In this document: positions 55,033-63,049 of the stretch, piece after piece
Numbering within the stretch: the stretch's first letter is position 1
Layout: each line of letters starts with the position of its first letter
NCBI RefSeq assembly: GCF_008033115.1
Contig: NZ_CP041203.1
Coordinates: forward strand, 3,348,001-3,412,000
Origin: Cellulomonas sp. Y8
Lineage (GTDB): Bacteria > Actinomycetota > Actinomycetes > Actinomycetales > Cellulomonadaceae
DNA length: 64,000 bases
Direction: 5' to 3'
Notes under the pieces: model-generated
Databases searched by the model: none
Told to the model about the DNA's origin: nothing
Seen by the model: only the letters and a program-made list of their open reading frames with translations
Made by a program: the position numbers and the translations under genes

Positions 55033-57615
55033 GTGAGAGCCATCCGCCGTTTCACCGTCCGCACCTCGCTGCCCGCCGAGCTCGCCGACCTGGACGAGCT
55101 CGCCCACAACCTGCGCTGGTCCTGGCACGCGCCGACCCGCGACCTGTTCGCCCGCATCGACCCCGCGCTGTGGGACGAGGTGCACGGGGACCCGGTCGCG
55201 CTGCTCGGCGCCCTGCGCCCGGAGCGGCTGGCCGAGCTGGCCGCCGACCCCGACGTCGTGGCCGCGGTGCGTGCCGCGACGGCGGACCTGCACGAGTACC
55301 TGGAGGCGCCGCGCTGGTACCAGCGCCGGCAGGCCTCCGACCCGTCGCTGCCCGCCGCGATCGGCTACTTCTCCCCGGAGTTCGGCATCACCGCCGTGCT
55401 GCCGCAGTACTCCGGCGGCCTCGGCATCCTGGCCGGCGACCACCTGAAGAGCGCGTCCGACCTGGGCGTGCCGGTGATCGGCGTCGGGCTGCTGTACGGC
55501 GCCGGCTACTTCAAGCAGTCGCTCACCCGGGACGGCTGGCAGCAGGAGACCTACCCCCTGCTCGACCCCGACGGCATGCCGCTCACCCTCGTCCGCGAGC
55601 ACGACGGCACCCCCGCGGTCGTGTCCATCGCGCTGCCGGGCGACCGCACGCTGCACGCGCACGTCTGGACGGCGACCGTCGGCCGGGTGCCGCTGCTGCT
55701 GCTCGACTCCGACGTGCCCGAGAACGACGAGGCCGCCCGCAAGGTCACCGACCGGCTGTACGGCGGCGGCGGCGAGCACCGGCTGCAGCAGGAGCTGCTG
55801 CTCGGCGTGGGCGGCGTGCGCGCGCTGCGCGTGTGGTCCCGGCTGACCGGCGCACCGGAGCCGGAGGTCTACCACACCAACGAGGGCCACGCCGGGTTCC
55901 TCGGCGTGGAGCGGATCCGCGAGCTGGTGACCGGCGCGGGTCTCGGGTTCGACGAGGCGCTCGAGGCCGTCCGCGCGGCCACGGTGTTCACCACGCACAC
56001 CCCCGTGCCCGCCGGCATCGACCGGTTCGAGGCCGGGCTGGTGCAGCAGTACTTCGGCGGGGCGAACGCCGCGGCGGGCGTCCCGGTGGAGCGCGTGCTC
56101 GCGCTCGGCGCCGAGGACTACCCGGGCGGCGACCCGACGATGTTCAACATGGCCGTCATGGGCCTGCGGCTCGGCGGGCGCGCCAACGGCGTCTCGCTGC
56201 TGCACGGCGAGGTCTCGCGCGGCATGTTCAACGGCCTGTGGCCGGGCTTCGACGACGTCGAGGTGCCGATCACCTCGGTGACCAACGGCGTGCACGCCCC
56301 GACCTGGGTCGACCGGCGGCTGTCCGACCTCGCGGCCGAGCGGCTGTCCGGCGAGGAGATCGCCGCGGGCGTCGGCTGGCTGCGCGCCGACGCGATCACC
56401 GACGAGGAGCTCTGGGGGATGCGCCGGACGCTGCGCGCGCAGCTCGTCGCGGACGCCCGCCGCCGGGTGCGGCACTCGTGGGCGCAGCGCGGCGCCAGCC
56501 CGGCCGAGCTCGGCTGGGTCGACGACGTGCTGTCGCCGGACGTGCTGACCATCGGGTTCGCGCGCCGGGTGCCGACCTACAAGCGGCTCACCCTCATGCT
56601 GCGCGACCCCGAGCGGCTCCGCGCCCTGCTCACGCACCCCGAGCGGCCCGTGCAGCTGGTCATCGCCGGCAAGTCGCACCCCGCCGACGACCAGGGCAAG
56701 CGGCTCATCCAGCAGCTCGTCCGGTTCGCCGACGACGCCGGGGTGCGGCACCGCATCGTGTTCCTGCCGAACTACGACATCGCGATGGCCCAGACCCTCT
56801 ACCCGGGCTGCGACGTCTGGCTGAACAACCCGCTGCGCCCGCTCGAGGCCTGCGGCACCTCCGGCATGAAGGCGGCGCTCAACGGCGGGCTCAACCTGTC
56901 CATCCTCGACGGGTGGTGGGACGAGTGGTTCGACGGCGAGAACGGCTGGGCCATCCCGACCGCCGACGGCGTCGAGGACCCCGACCGGCGCGACGACCTC
57001 GAGGCCGCCGCGCTGTACGAGCTGATCGAGCACCAGGTGGCGCCGCGGTTCTACGACCGCGACGAGCGCGGGCTGCCCGGCCGCTGGCTCGAGATGGTGC
57101 GGCACACGCTGGCCACGCTCGGCCCGAAGGTCCAGGCCACCCGGATGGTCGCCGACTACGTCGAGCGGCTGTACGCGCCGGCGGCGGTCGCCGGCCGGGC
57201 GCTCGCGGGCGACTCGGCGTACGCCGGGGCGCGGGAGCTCGCCGCCTGGAAGGGTCGCGTGCGGTCCGGCTGGCAGCACGTGCGGGTCGACCACGTCGAG
57301 TCCGGCGGCGTCCGGGAGGTGCCGCAGGTCGGCGACACCCTGCACGTGAAGGCCTACGTCGCCCTCGGCGACCTCAAGCCCGAGGACGTCGAGGTGCAGG
57401 TCGTGCACGGGAAGGTCTCCGAGGCCGACGAGCTGCACGGCTTCACCGTCGACCCGCTGGCGCTCGCGGACACCTACGAGGGCGGCCGCTACGGGTTCGC
57501 CGGGGACCTGGTCCTCGACGCGTCCGGCCCGTTCGGGTACAGCGTCCGCGTCGTCCCGCGGCACGACGGCCTGGCGTCGGTGGCCGAGGTGGGCCTGGTC
57601 GCGAACGCGGGCTGA
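55033..57615 (+). CDS. glgP: alpha-glucan phosphorylase (GlgP, long actinobacterial type)
   Basis: PLP enzyme releasing glucose-1-P from glycogen-like glucan. The 860-residue protein has the DUF3417 N-terminal domain (LAHNLRWSWHAPTRDLFARID), the glycosyltransferase core (YFSPEFGITAVLPQYSGGLGILAGDHLKSASDLG) and the PLP lysine at about Lys613 in GTSGMKAALNGG. GTG 55033 fits the -10 spacing; GTG 55015 would add six residues. It diverges from glgE, so synthesis and breakdown of the glucan share one intergenic region. Confidence 0.95.
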   Translation: MRAIRRFTVRTSLPAELADLDELAHNLRWSWHAPTRDLFARIDPALWDEVHGDPVALLGALRPERLAELAADPDVVAAVRAATADLHEYLEAPRWYQRRQASDPSLPAAIGYFSPEFGITAVLPQYSGGLGILAGDHLKSASDLGVPVIGVGLLYGAGYFKQSLTRDGWQQETYPLLDPDGMPLTLVREHDGTPAVVSIALPGDRTLHAHVWTATVGRVPLLLLDSDVPENDEAARKVTDRLYGGGGEHRLQQELLLGVGGVRALRVWSRLTGAPEPEVYHTNEGHAGFLGVERIRELVTGAGLGFDEALEAVRAATVFTTHTPVPAGIDRFEAGLVQQYFGGANAAAGVPVERVLALGAEDYPGGDPTMFNMAVMGLRLGGRANGVSLLHGEVSRGMFNGLWPGFDDVEVPITSVTNGVHAPTWVDRRLSDLAAERLSGEEIAAGVGWLRADAITDEELWGMRRTLRAQLVADARRRVRHSWAQRGASPAELGWVDDVLSPDVLTIGFARRVPTYKRLTLMLRDPERLRALLTHPERPVQLVIAGKSHPADDQGKRLIQQLVRFADDAGVRHRIVFLPNYDIAMAQTLYPGCDVWLNNPLRPLEACGTSGMKAALNGGLNLSILDGWWDEWFDGENGWAIPTADGVEDPDRRDDLEAAALYELIEHQVAPRFYDRDERGLPGRWLEMVRHTLATLGPKVQATRMVADYVERLYAPAAVAGRALAGDSAYAGARELAAWKGRVRSGWQHVRVDHVESGGVREVPQVGDTLHVKAYVALGDLKPEDVEVQVVHGKVSEADELHGFTVDPLALADTYEGGRYGFAGDLVLDASGPFGYSVRVVPRHDGLASVAEVGLVANAG

Positions 57616-57627
57616 CCCGCGCACCCA

Positions 57628-57669
57628 CGCGAGCCCCCGCCCCGGGACGATCCGGCGCGGGGGCTCGTG
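57628..57669 (+). terminator. terminator hairpin of glgP
   Basis: GAGCCCCCGC (57631-57640) pairs with GCGGGGGCTC (57657-57666), extended by three further pairs outside. It starts 12 bases past the glgP stop. Confidence 0.7.
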
Positions 57670-57695
57670 GCGCGTCCGGGGGCGGTCCCTGGGTA

Positions 57696-57769
57696 CGTCG
57701 AGGTCGGTGGTTCCGGCCGAGATCGGTGGTTGCAGGCACCGACCTCGGCGCGAACCACCGACCTCGACG
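57696..57769. repeat. long palindrome with doubled arms between glgP and glgX
   Basis: The outer 18 bases (57696-57713 with 57752-57769) pair perfectly and an imperfect inner stem continues the hairpin. Within the left arm GAGRTCGGTGGTT occurs twice in direct orientation, and its complement occurs twice, less exactly, on the right. It separates two convergent genes. Confidence 0.7.
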
Positions 57770-57802
57770 GCGGGGGCCGGGAGGGACCGGGCGCGGCCTG
57801 GG

Positions 57803-60031
57803 TCAGGCGACGTAGACGCGGAGGCTCAGGGGCTCCACGGTCGCGCGGGTGCCCGCCTGCTGGTGCAGGGCGCCGTTGAGGTCGGCCGTGGCGGACTCGC
57901 CGGGGTGCTCCCAGGTGGAGTCCCACGCGAGCTCCCAGGTGGTCTCCCCGCCGTCCGCGGCTGCGTCCGGGTCCGCCAGCACCACGTCGACCGGGTCCAG
58001 CGACCCGTTCACCACCAGCAGCACGGCGTCGCCGTCGGCCGTGCGCAGCATCTGCAGCGTCCGCAGGTCCGCGTCGTGCCACCGCTCGTGGGTGAACACC
58101 GCCCCGGCGGGGTCGAACCAGGCCAGGTCCGGCCGCCCGTCCGCACCGGCGCGGCCGGTGAAGAACCGGGCGCTGCGCAGCGCCGGGTGCGCCCGCCGCA
58201 GTGCGGTGAGGTGCCGGGCCGTCGCCAGCAGGTCCCGGCGCCACGGCGCGAGGTCCCAGGACACCCAGGACAGCGGCGAGTCCTGGCAGTACGCGTTGTT
58301 GTTGCCGCGCTGGGTCCGGCCGAGCTCGTCGCCGGCCGTGATCATCGGCGTGCCCGCGGCGAGCAGCAGGGTGGCGAGCAGGTTCCGGATCGACCGGCGG
58401 CGCAGCGGCACGATGTCCGCGGCCACGGAGTCGGCGGCGACGTGCCCCTCGACGCCGTGGTTCCAGGACCGGTTGTCGTCGGAGCCGTCGCGGTTCTGCT
58501 CGCCGTTGGCCTCGTTGTGCTTGTGCTCGTAGGCGACGAGGTCGGCGAGGGTGAACCCGTCGTGCGCGGTGACGTAGTTGACCGAGGCGCGCGGGCCGCG
58601 GGCGAGCGGCGGGTCGGACCGCCCGAACAGGTCGACGGACCCGGCGAGCCGGGTCGCGAGGTCCCGGACCCGGTGCTCGGGCAGGCCGTGCGCGGCGCGC
58701 GCCGGGTCGGCGAGCCAGAACGACCGCACGGAGTTGCGGAACCGGTCGTTCCACTCGGCGAACGGCGGCGGGAACTGCCCGGTCCGCCAGCCGCCCGGAC
58801 CGACGTCCCAGGGCTCCGCGACCAGCTTGAGCCCGTGCAGGGCGGGGTCGGTGGCGGCCGCGACCAGGAACGGGTGGTCGGGGTCGAAGCCGGTGTGCCC
58901 GCGCCCGAGGGTCACCGCCAGGTCGAACCGGAAGCCGTCCACGCCGACCTCCTGCGCCCAGTACCGGAGCGAGTCGAGCGCGAGCCGGACGACCTCGGGG
59001 CGCCGGAAGTCGAGGGTGTTGCCCGTCCCGGTGACGTCCGCCAGGGCCGCGGGGTGGGCGCCGTCGTGCAGGTAGTACACCGCGGAGTCGAGGCCGCGCC
59101 AGGACAGGTGCTGACCGGGCAGCCCGCCCTCGCAGGTGTGGTTGTAGACGACGTCGAGGAGCACCTCGATGCCCGCCTCGTGCAGCGCGTGCACGGCGGT
59201 GCGCAGCTCGTCGAGCACCGCGGCGGGCCCGGCGGCGCGCGCGGCGGCGGTGGCGTAGGGCGCGTGCGGGGCGAAGAAGCCCAGCGTGCTGTAGCCCCAG
59301 TAGTTGGTGAGGCCGCGCTGCACGAGGTGCGGCTCCGCGGAGAACGCGTGCACCGGGAGCAGCTCGAGGGCGGTGACGCCGAGCGCCCTCAGGTGGTCCA
59401 CGACGGCGGGGTGGCCGAGCGCCGAGTAGGTGCCGCGCAGGTGCGGGGGCAGCTCGGGGTGCCGGACGGTGAGGCCCTTGACGTGCGCCTCGTACACGAC
59501 GGTGTCGGTCCACGACGTGTGCGGCCGGTTGGCGGCGGGGTCGACCGCGTCCCCTGAGCCCCGGCGTCCCGGGCGGCGGTCCAGGACGACGGCGTGCGGC
59601 ACGTGCGCGACCGAGTCCCGGGGGTCGGGCTCGCCGGCGGGGTCGCCCCGCAGCGCGTCGTCGACGACGTGCCCGTACGTCGCCGGGCCGTGGTCCACCT
59701 CGCCGACCAGGCCGCGGGCGTACGGGTCGACCAGCAGCTTCGCCGGGTTGTACCGGAGGCCGGCGCCCGGGTCCCACGGGCCGTGCGCGCGCAGGCCGTA
59801 CCGCTGGCCGGGCCGGACGCCGGGGACCCGCGCGCTGAACACGCCCAGGTCCGGGCCGTCGAGCCGGACGCGGCGCTCGGCCCAGCCGGTCGGTGCGGCC
59901 GGGTCGGGGTCGAGCAGGCACAGGTCGACCGCGTCCGCGTGCGGCGCGAGCACGCCGACCTCGACGCCGTCGTCGGTCGCGTGCACCCCGAGGCGGGGCG
60001 GCGGGCCGGGGTGCGGGGCGGCGGGGGTCAC
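57803..60031 (-). CDS. glgX: glycogen debranching enzyme, isoamylase type
   Basis: GH13_11 enzyme hydrolysing alpha-1,6 branches, working with GlgP on limit dextrins. The 742-residue protein has the N-terminal CBM48-like domain (LGVHATDDGVEVGVLAPHADAVDLCL), RYGLRAHGPWDPGAGLRYNP, nucleophile Asp in GFRFDLAVTLGR, Glu in LVAEPWDVG and YVTAHDGFTLADLVAY. GTG 60031 (MTPAAPHPG) lies 7 bases after a minus-strand CACAAT (60039-60044) and is preferred to the upstream GTG or ATG. It converges with glgP. Confidence 0.94.
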   Translation of the reverse strand: MTPAAPHPGPPPRLGVHATDDGVEVGVLAPHADAVDLCLLDPDPAAPTGWAERRVRLDGPDLGVFSARVPGVRPGQRYGLRAHGPWDPGAGLRYNPAKLLVDPYARGLVGEVDHGPATYGHVVDDALRGDPAGEPDPRDSVAHVPHAVVLDRRPGRRGSGDAVDPAANRPHTSWTDTVVYEAHVKGLTVRHPELPPHLRGTYSALGHPAVVDHLRALGVTALELLPVHAFSAEPHLVQRGLTNYWGYSTLGFFAPHAPYATAAARAAGPAAVLDELRTAVHALHEAGIEVLLDVVYNHTCEGGLPGQHLSWRGLDSAVYYLHDGAHPAALADVTGTGNTLDFRRPEVVRLALDSLRYWAQEVGVDGFRFDLAVTLGRGHTGFDPDHPFLVAAATDPALHGLKLVAEPWDVGPGGWRTGQFPPPFAEWNDRFRNSVRSFWLADPARAAHGLPEHRVRDLATRLAGSVDLFGRSDPPLARGPRASVNYVTAHDGFTLADLVAYEHKHNEANGEQNRDGSDDNRSWNHGVEGHVAADSVAADIVPLRRRSIRNLLATLLLAAGTPMITAGDELGRTQRGNNNAYCQDSPLSWVSWDLAPWRRDLLATARHLTALRRAHPALRSARFFTGRAGADGRPDLAWFDPAGAVFTHERWHDADLRTLQMLRTADGDAVLLVVNGSLDPVDVVLADPDAAADGGETTWELAWDSTWEHPGESATADLNGALHQQAGTRATVEPLSLRVYVA

Positions 60032-60149
60032 GCGCCCCATTGTGGCCCGGCGGAGGGGCGGCACGGGGCCGCGACCTGGGACTCCGGTGCCGCGTGGCGC
60101 GCGGCGCCCCGGGGGACCGGGTCCCGTGCACCGGCTCCCGCGGGGCGGG

Positions 60150-60162
60150 TAACGTTCCCGGG
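60150..60162 (+). promoter_or_regulatory. -10 element of etfB, leaderless geometry
   Basis: TAACGT (60150-60155) is followed by 7 bases and GTG 60163. It is divergent from the glgX start region at 60031-60044. Confidence 0.45.
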
Positions 60163-60996
60163 GTGAGAATCGTGGTGTGCGTGAAGCACGTGCCCGACAT
60201 CCAGTCCGAGCGCGCGCTGGGGCCCGACGGCCGCCTCGTCCGCGACGGCGGCGACGGCACCATCAACGAGCTGGACGAGAACGCGGTCGAGGCCGCGGTC
60301 GTCCTGGCCGAGCAGGCGCGCGACGCCGGCGACGAGGCCGAGGTCGTCGTGGTGACGGTCGGCCCGGACGACGCGGAGGACGCGGTGCGCCGCGGCCTGC
60401 AGCTGGGCGCCGACGCGGCCGTGCACGTGCTCGACGACGCCGTCGCGGGCTCCGACGTGTTCGGCACCGCCGCCGTGCTCGCCGCGGTGCTGCGCCGGCT
60501 GGGGGAGCAGGCGCCGGTCGACCTGGTCGTGACCGGCATGGCGGGCCTCGACGGGCTGACCTCGCTGCTGCCGGCGGCGCTCGCGGCCACGCTCGACCTG
60601 CCGCAGCTCACGCTCGCCGCCGAGGTCACGCTCGCGGACGGCGCCGTCACGGTCCGCCGCGACCTGGACCACGCCGTCGAGGAGCTCACCGCGCCGCTGC
60701 CCGCGCTGGTCTCGGTCACCGACCGCGCCAACGAGCCGCGCTACCCCAACTTCCAGGGCATCATGGCCGCCCGCAAGAAGCCGGTGGAGACCCTGACGCT
60801 GGCGGACCTGGGCGTCGACCCGGCCACCGTGGGCGCCGCGGGGGCCCGCACCGAGGTGCTGGAGGCCGCGCCCCGGCCGCCGCGCACCGACCGGGTGCTG
60901 GTCACCGACGACGGCCAGGCGGGCGCGCGGCTCGCCGCGTGGCTGCTGGAGCGCGACCTGGTCCGCACCACCCCCGCGACCGGAGAGGTCCTCTGA
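60163..60996 (+). CDS. etfB: electron transfer flavoprotein subunit beta
   Basis: Small subunit of the FAD/AMP-binding heterodimer that carries electrons from acyl-CoA-type dehydrogenases. The 277-residue protein begins MRIVVCVKHVPDIQ, with INELDENAVEAAV and the conserved ITDRANEPRYPNFQGIMAARKKP-type stretch (here SVTDRANEPRYP...). GTG 60163 matches the family start. The stop overlaps the etfA ATG. Confidence 0.95.
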   Translation: MRIVVCVKHVPDIQSERALGPDGRLVRDGGDGTINELDENAVEAAVVLAEQARDAGDEAEVVVVTVGPDDAEDAVRRGLQLGADAAVHVLDDAVAGSDVFGTAAVLAAVLRRLGEQAPVDLVVTGMAGLDGLTSLLPAALAATLDLPQLTLAAEVTLADGAVTVRRDLDHAVEELTAPLPALVSVTDRANEPRYPNFQGIMAARKKPVETLTLADLGVDPATVGAAGARTEVLEAAPRPPRTDRVLVTDDGQAGARLAAWLLERDLVRTTPATGEVL

Positions 60997-61985
60997 TGGC
61001 CACCGTCCTCGTCCTGCTCGACCACGCCGAGACCGGCGCCCTGCGCGGCAGCGTGCTGGAGCTCGCCACGGCGGCCCGCGACCTCGCCGACGGCGGCGAG
61101 GTGCACGGCCTGTGGGTCGGCGACGAGCCGGTCGACCCGGCGCTGCCCGTCCTCGGCCGGCACGGCGTGGCCGTCGTGCACCAGGTGTCCACCGGCGCGG
61201 TCGACGCCCGGCTGACCCCCGTGCTCGCCGAGGTGCTCGCCGACGCCGTGCGGGAGACCGGCGCGACCGTGCTGCTCGCGCTGTCGACGTTCGAGAACAA
61301 GGAGGCGGCCGCGCGGCTGGCCGTCGCCACCGGCGCGGGCGTCGTCACGGACGCCGCCGCGGTCGAGCGGGACGCCGAGGGCCGGGTGGTCGCGTCCAAG
61401 ACCGTGCTCGCGGGCACCTGGACCACCCGGTGCGCCGTGCGGACCGGCCTCGCCGTCGTCCTGCTCAAGGCCGGCGCCGTGGTCTCCCGGCACGTCGACG
61501 AGGAGGCGCCGCTCGCGCCCGAGCTGCGCACCCGCGCGCTCGCCGTCTCCGAGCGGGCGACCCGCGCGGCCCTCGTGCGGCGCACGCCCGCGGCGCCGTC
61601 GGACCGGCCCGACCTGTCGTCCGCGGACGTGGTCGTCGTGGGCGGCCGGGGGACCGAGGGCGACTTCGCGCCGATCGAGGCGCTCGCGGACGAGGTCGGC
61701 GGCGCGGTCGGCTCGACGCGCGTCGCCACCGACGAGGGCTGGATCGGGCACGAGACCCAGATCGGGCAGACCGGCGTGACCGTGTCGCCGCGGCTGTACA
61801 TCGGCGCCGGCGTGTCCGGGGCGGTGCACCACCGCGGCGGCATGCAGGCGTCCGGGACGATCGTGGCGATCAACCCCGACCCGGAGGCGCCGATCTTCGA
61901 GATCGCCGACTACGGCATCGTCGGAGACCTGTTCACGGTGCTCCCGCAGGTCACCGAGGAGCTCCGCCGGCTGCGGCAGGGCTGA
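60996..61985 (+). CDS. etfA: electron transfer flavoprotein subunit alpha
   Basis: FAD-binding large subunit, 329 residues. The C-terminal domain has VVGGRGTEGDFAPIEALADEVGG, GWIGHETQIGQTGVTVSP and GVSGAVHHRGGMQASGTIVAIN, the FAD-contact signature. ATG 60996 overlaps the etfB stop by one base. The electron donors and the ETF:quinone oxidoreductase are not in the window. Confidence 0.95.
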   Translation: MATVLVLLDHAETGALRGSVLELATAARDLADGGEVHGLWVGDEPVDPALPVLGRHGVAVVHQVSTGAVDARLTPVLAEVLADAVRETGATVLLALSTFENKEAAARLAVATGAGVVTDAAAVERDAEGRVVASKTVLAGTWTTRCAVRTGLAVVLLKAGAVVSRHVDEEAPLAPELRTRALAVSERATRAALVRRTPAAPSDRPDLSSADVVVVGGRGTEGDFAPIEALADEVGGAVGSTRVATDEGWIGHETQIGQTGVTVSPRLYIGAGVSGAVHHRGGMQASGTIVAINPDPEAPIFEIADYGIVGDLFTVLPQVTEELRRLRQG

Positions 61986-62014
61986 GGCCGACCCGGGCCG
62001 GGACGGCCGGGGGC

Positions 62015-63010
62015 TCAGGCCAGCGCGCGGAGCCACTCCACCGCGTGCCGGCCCTGGGCCCCCTGGAACCGGCGCAGGTTCGGGATCCCGACCGGCGCGG
62101 GCTGCAGCGCGCCGTGCACGAAGTAGCCCGCCAGGCCCGCCACGGCGGCGCGCAGCCGCTCGGGCTCGACGCCCTTCGACGCCGGGCGGTCCCAGAACAG
62201 GTCCTGCGGCTCCCCGCCGCCCTGCATCGCGACGCTGGGCAGCATGAACGCCAGGTCCAGCCACGGGGCGCCGACGCCGGCGTGCGGCCAGTCGATCAGC
62301 GCGACGCGGCCGCCCTCGTGGTCGTGGTCCACCATGACGTTGTCCGCGCGCAGGTCGCCGTGCACGAGCGCGCTGCCCGCGCAGGCGTCGAGCGCGTCGT
62401 CCTCCCAGGCGACCAGCGCGTCGAGGTGCGCGAGGACCCACGCGCCGGCCTCGCCCGTGCGGGCGGCGAGCGCGTCGAGGTCCGCGCCCGGGCGCCCCGC
62501 GATGGTCCGCCAGCCGGTGAAGTCGCCGGCCAGCGTCTCGGCGCTCGGACGCAGCTCGTGCCCCGGGAGCGGCTCGGCCTCGGCCAGCGTGTCCAGCGCC
62601 GCGAGCACGAGGGCGAGCTCGTCGTGGCGCCAGGGGAGCAGCGGCGGCCGGCCGGGCGCCACCTCGAAGCCCAGCAGCACCCAGTCGCCGTCGTCGTCCG
62701 ACCACAGCAGCGCGGGCGCGGGCACCTGGGGCGGCAGCGCGGCGGCCGCGCGCACCTCCGCCCGGGCGAGCTCCGGGGACTCCGGGTTCTGCTCGGGCGA
62801 CACGGCCTTGACGAACACGCCGCGCCCGTCGGCCAGCTCGAGGACCGCGGCGAACCCCGGGCTGAACCCGGTGGTCGCGCTGGTCTCGGCGCTCACCTGG
62901 GCACCCGCGAGCTCGGAGATCCGGGTGCGGACGGACCGCGGGAGGTCCCGCCAGTCCAGCCGTTGCCCGCTGAAGGCCAGCGGAGGCGTCGTCGCGTCGT
63001 CGGCACTCAC
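62015..63010 (-). CDS. aminoglycoside phosphotransferase-family protein
   Basis: Kinase-fold protein of 331 residues. APH signatures are ALVHGDLRADNVMV (catalytic loop) and VALIDWPHAGVGAPWLDLA (metal-binding Asp). The phosphate acceptor is unknown. Chromosomal APH-family members in actinobacteria are usually housekeeping small-molecule kinases, so resistance should not be assumed. GTG 63010 lies 7 bases after a minus-strand CAGGAT (63018-63023); ATG 63019 is the alternative. It converges with etfA and is divergent from the cysteine desulfurase gene. Confidence 0.85.
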   Translation of the reverse strand: MSADDATTPPLAFSGQRLDWRDLPRSVRTRISELAGAQVSAETSATTGFSPGFAAVLELADGRGVFVKAVSPEQNPESPELARAEVRAAAALPPQVPAPALLWSDDDGDWVLLGFEVAPGRPPLLPWRHDELALVLAALDTLAEAEPLPGHELRPSAETLAGDFTGWRTIAGRPGADLDALAARTGEAGAWVLAHLDALVAWEDDALDACAGSALVHGDLRADNVMVDHDHEGGRVALIDWPHAGVGAPWLDLAFMLPSVAMQGGGEPQDLFWDRPASKGVEPERLRAAVAGLAGYFVHGALQPAPVGIPNLRRFQGAQGRHAVEWLRALA

Positions 63011-63049
63011 GCGCCACATCCTGGCAGAACCCTTCGTAGACTTCTGCGG
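63011..63049. promoter_or_regulatory. overlapping divergent leaderless promoters
   Basis: CAGGAT on the minus strand (63018-63023) and TAGACT on the plus strand (63037-63042) each stand 7 bases before a GTG, at 63010 and 63050. The whole divergent control region is 39 bases, so each -35 zone overlaps the other gene's -10 and the two promoters may exclude one another. Confidence 0.5.

Noticed and set aside
62015..63010. Antibiotic resistance gene
   Set aside because: APH-fold signatures are present, but the housekeeping context, GC content like its neighbours and lack of mobile DNA give no reason to infer drug resistance.
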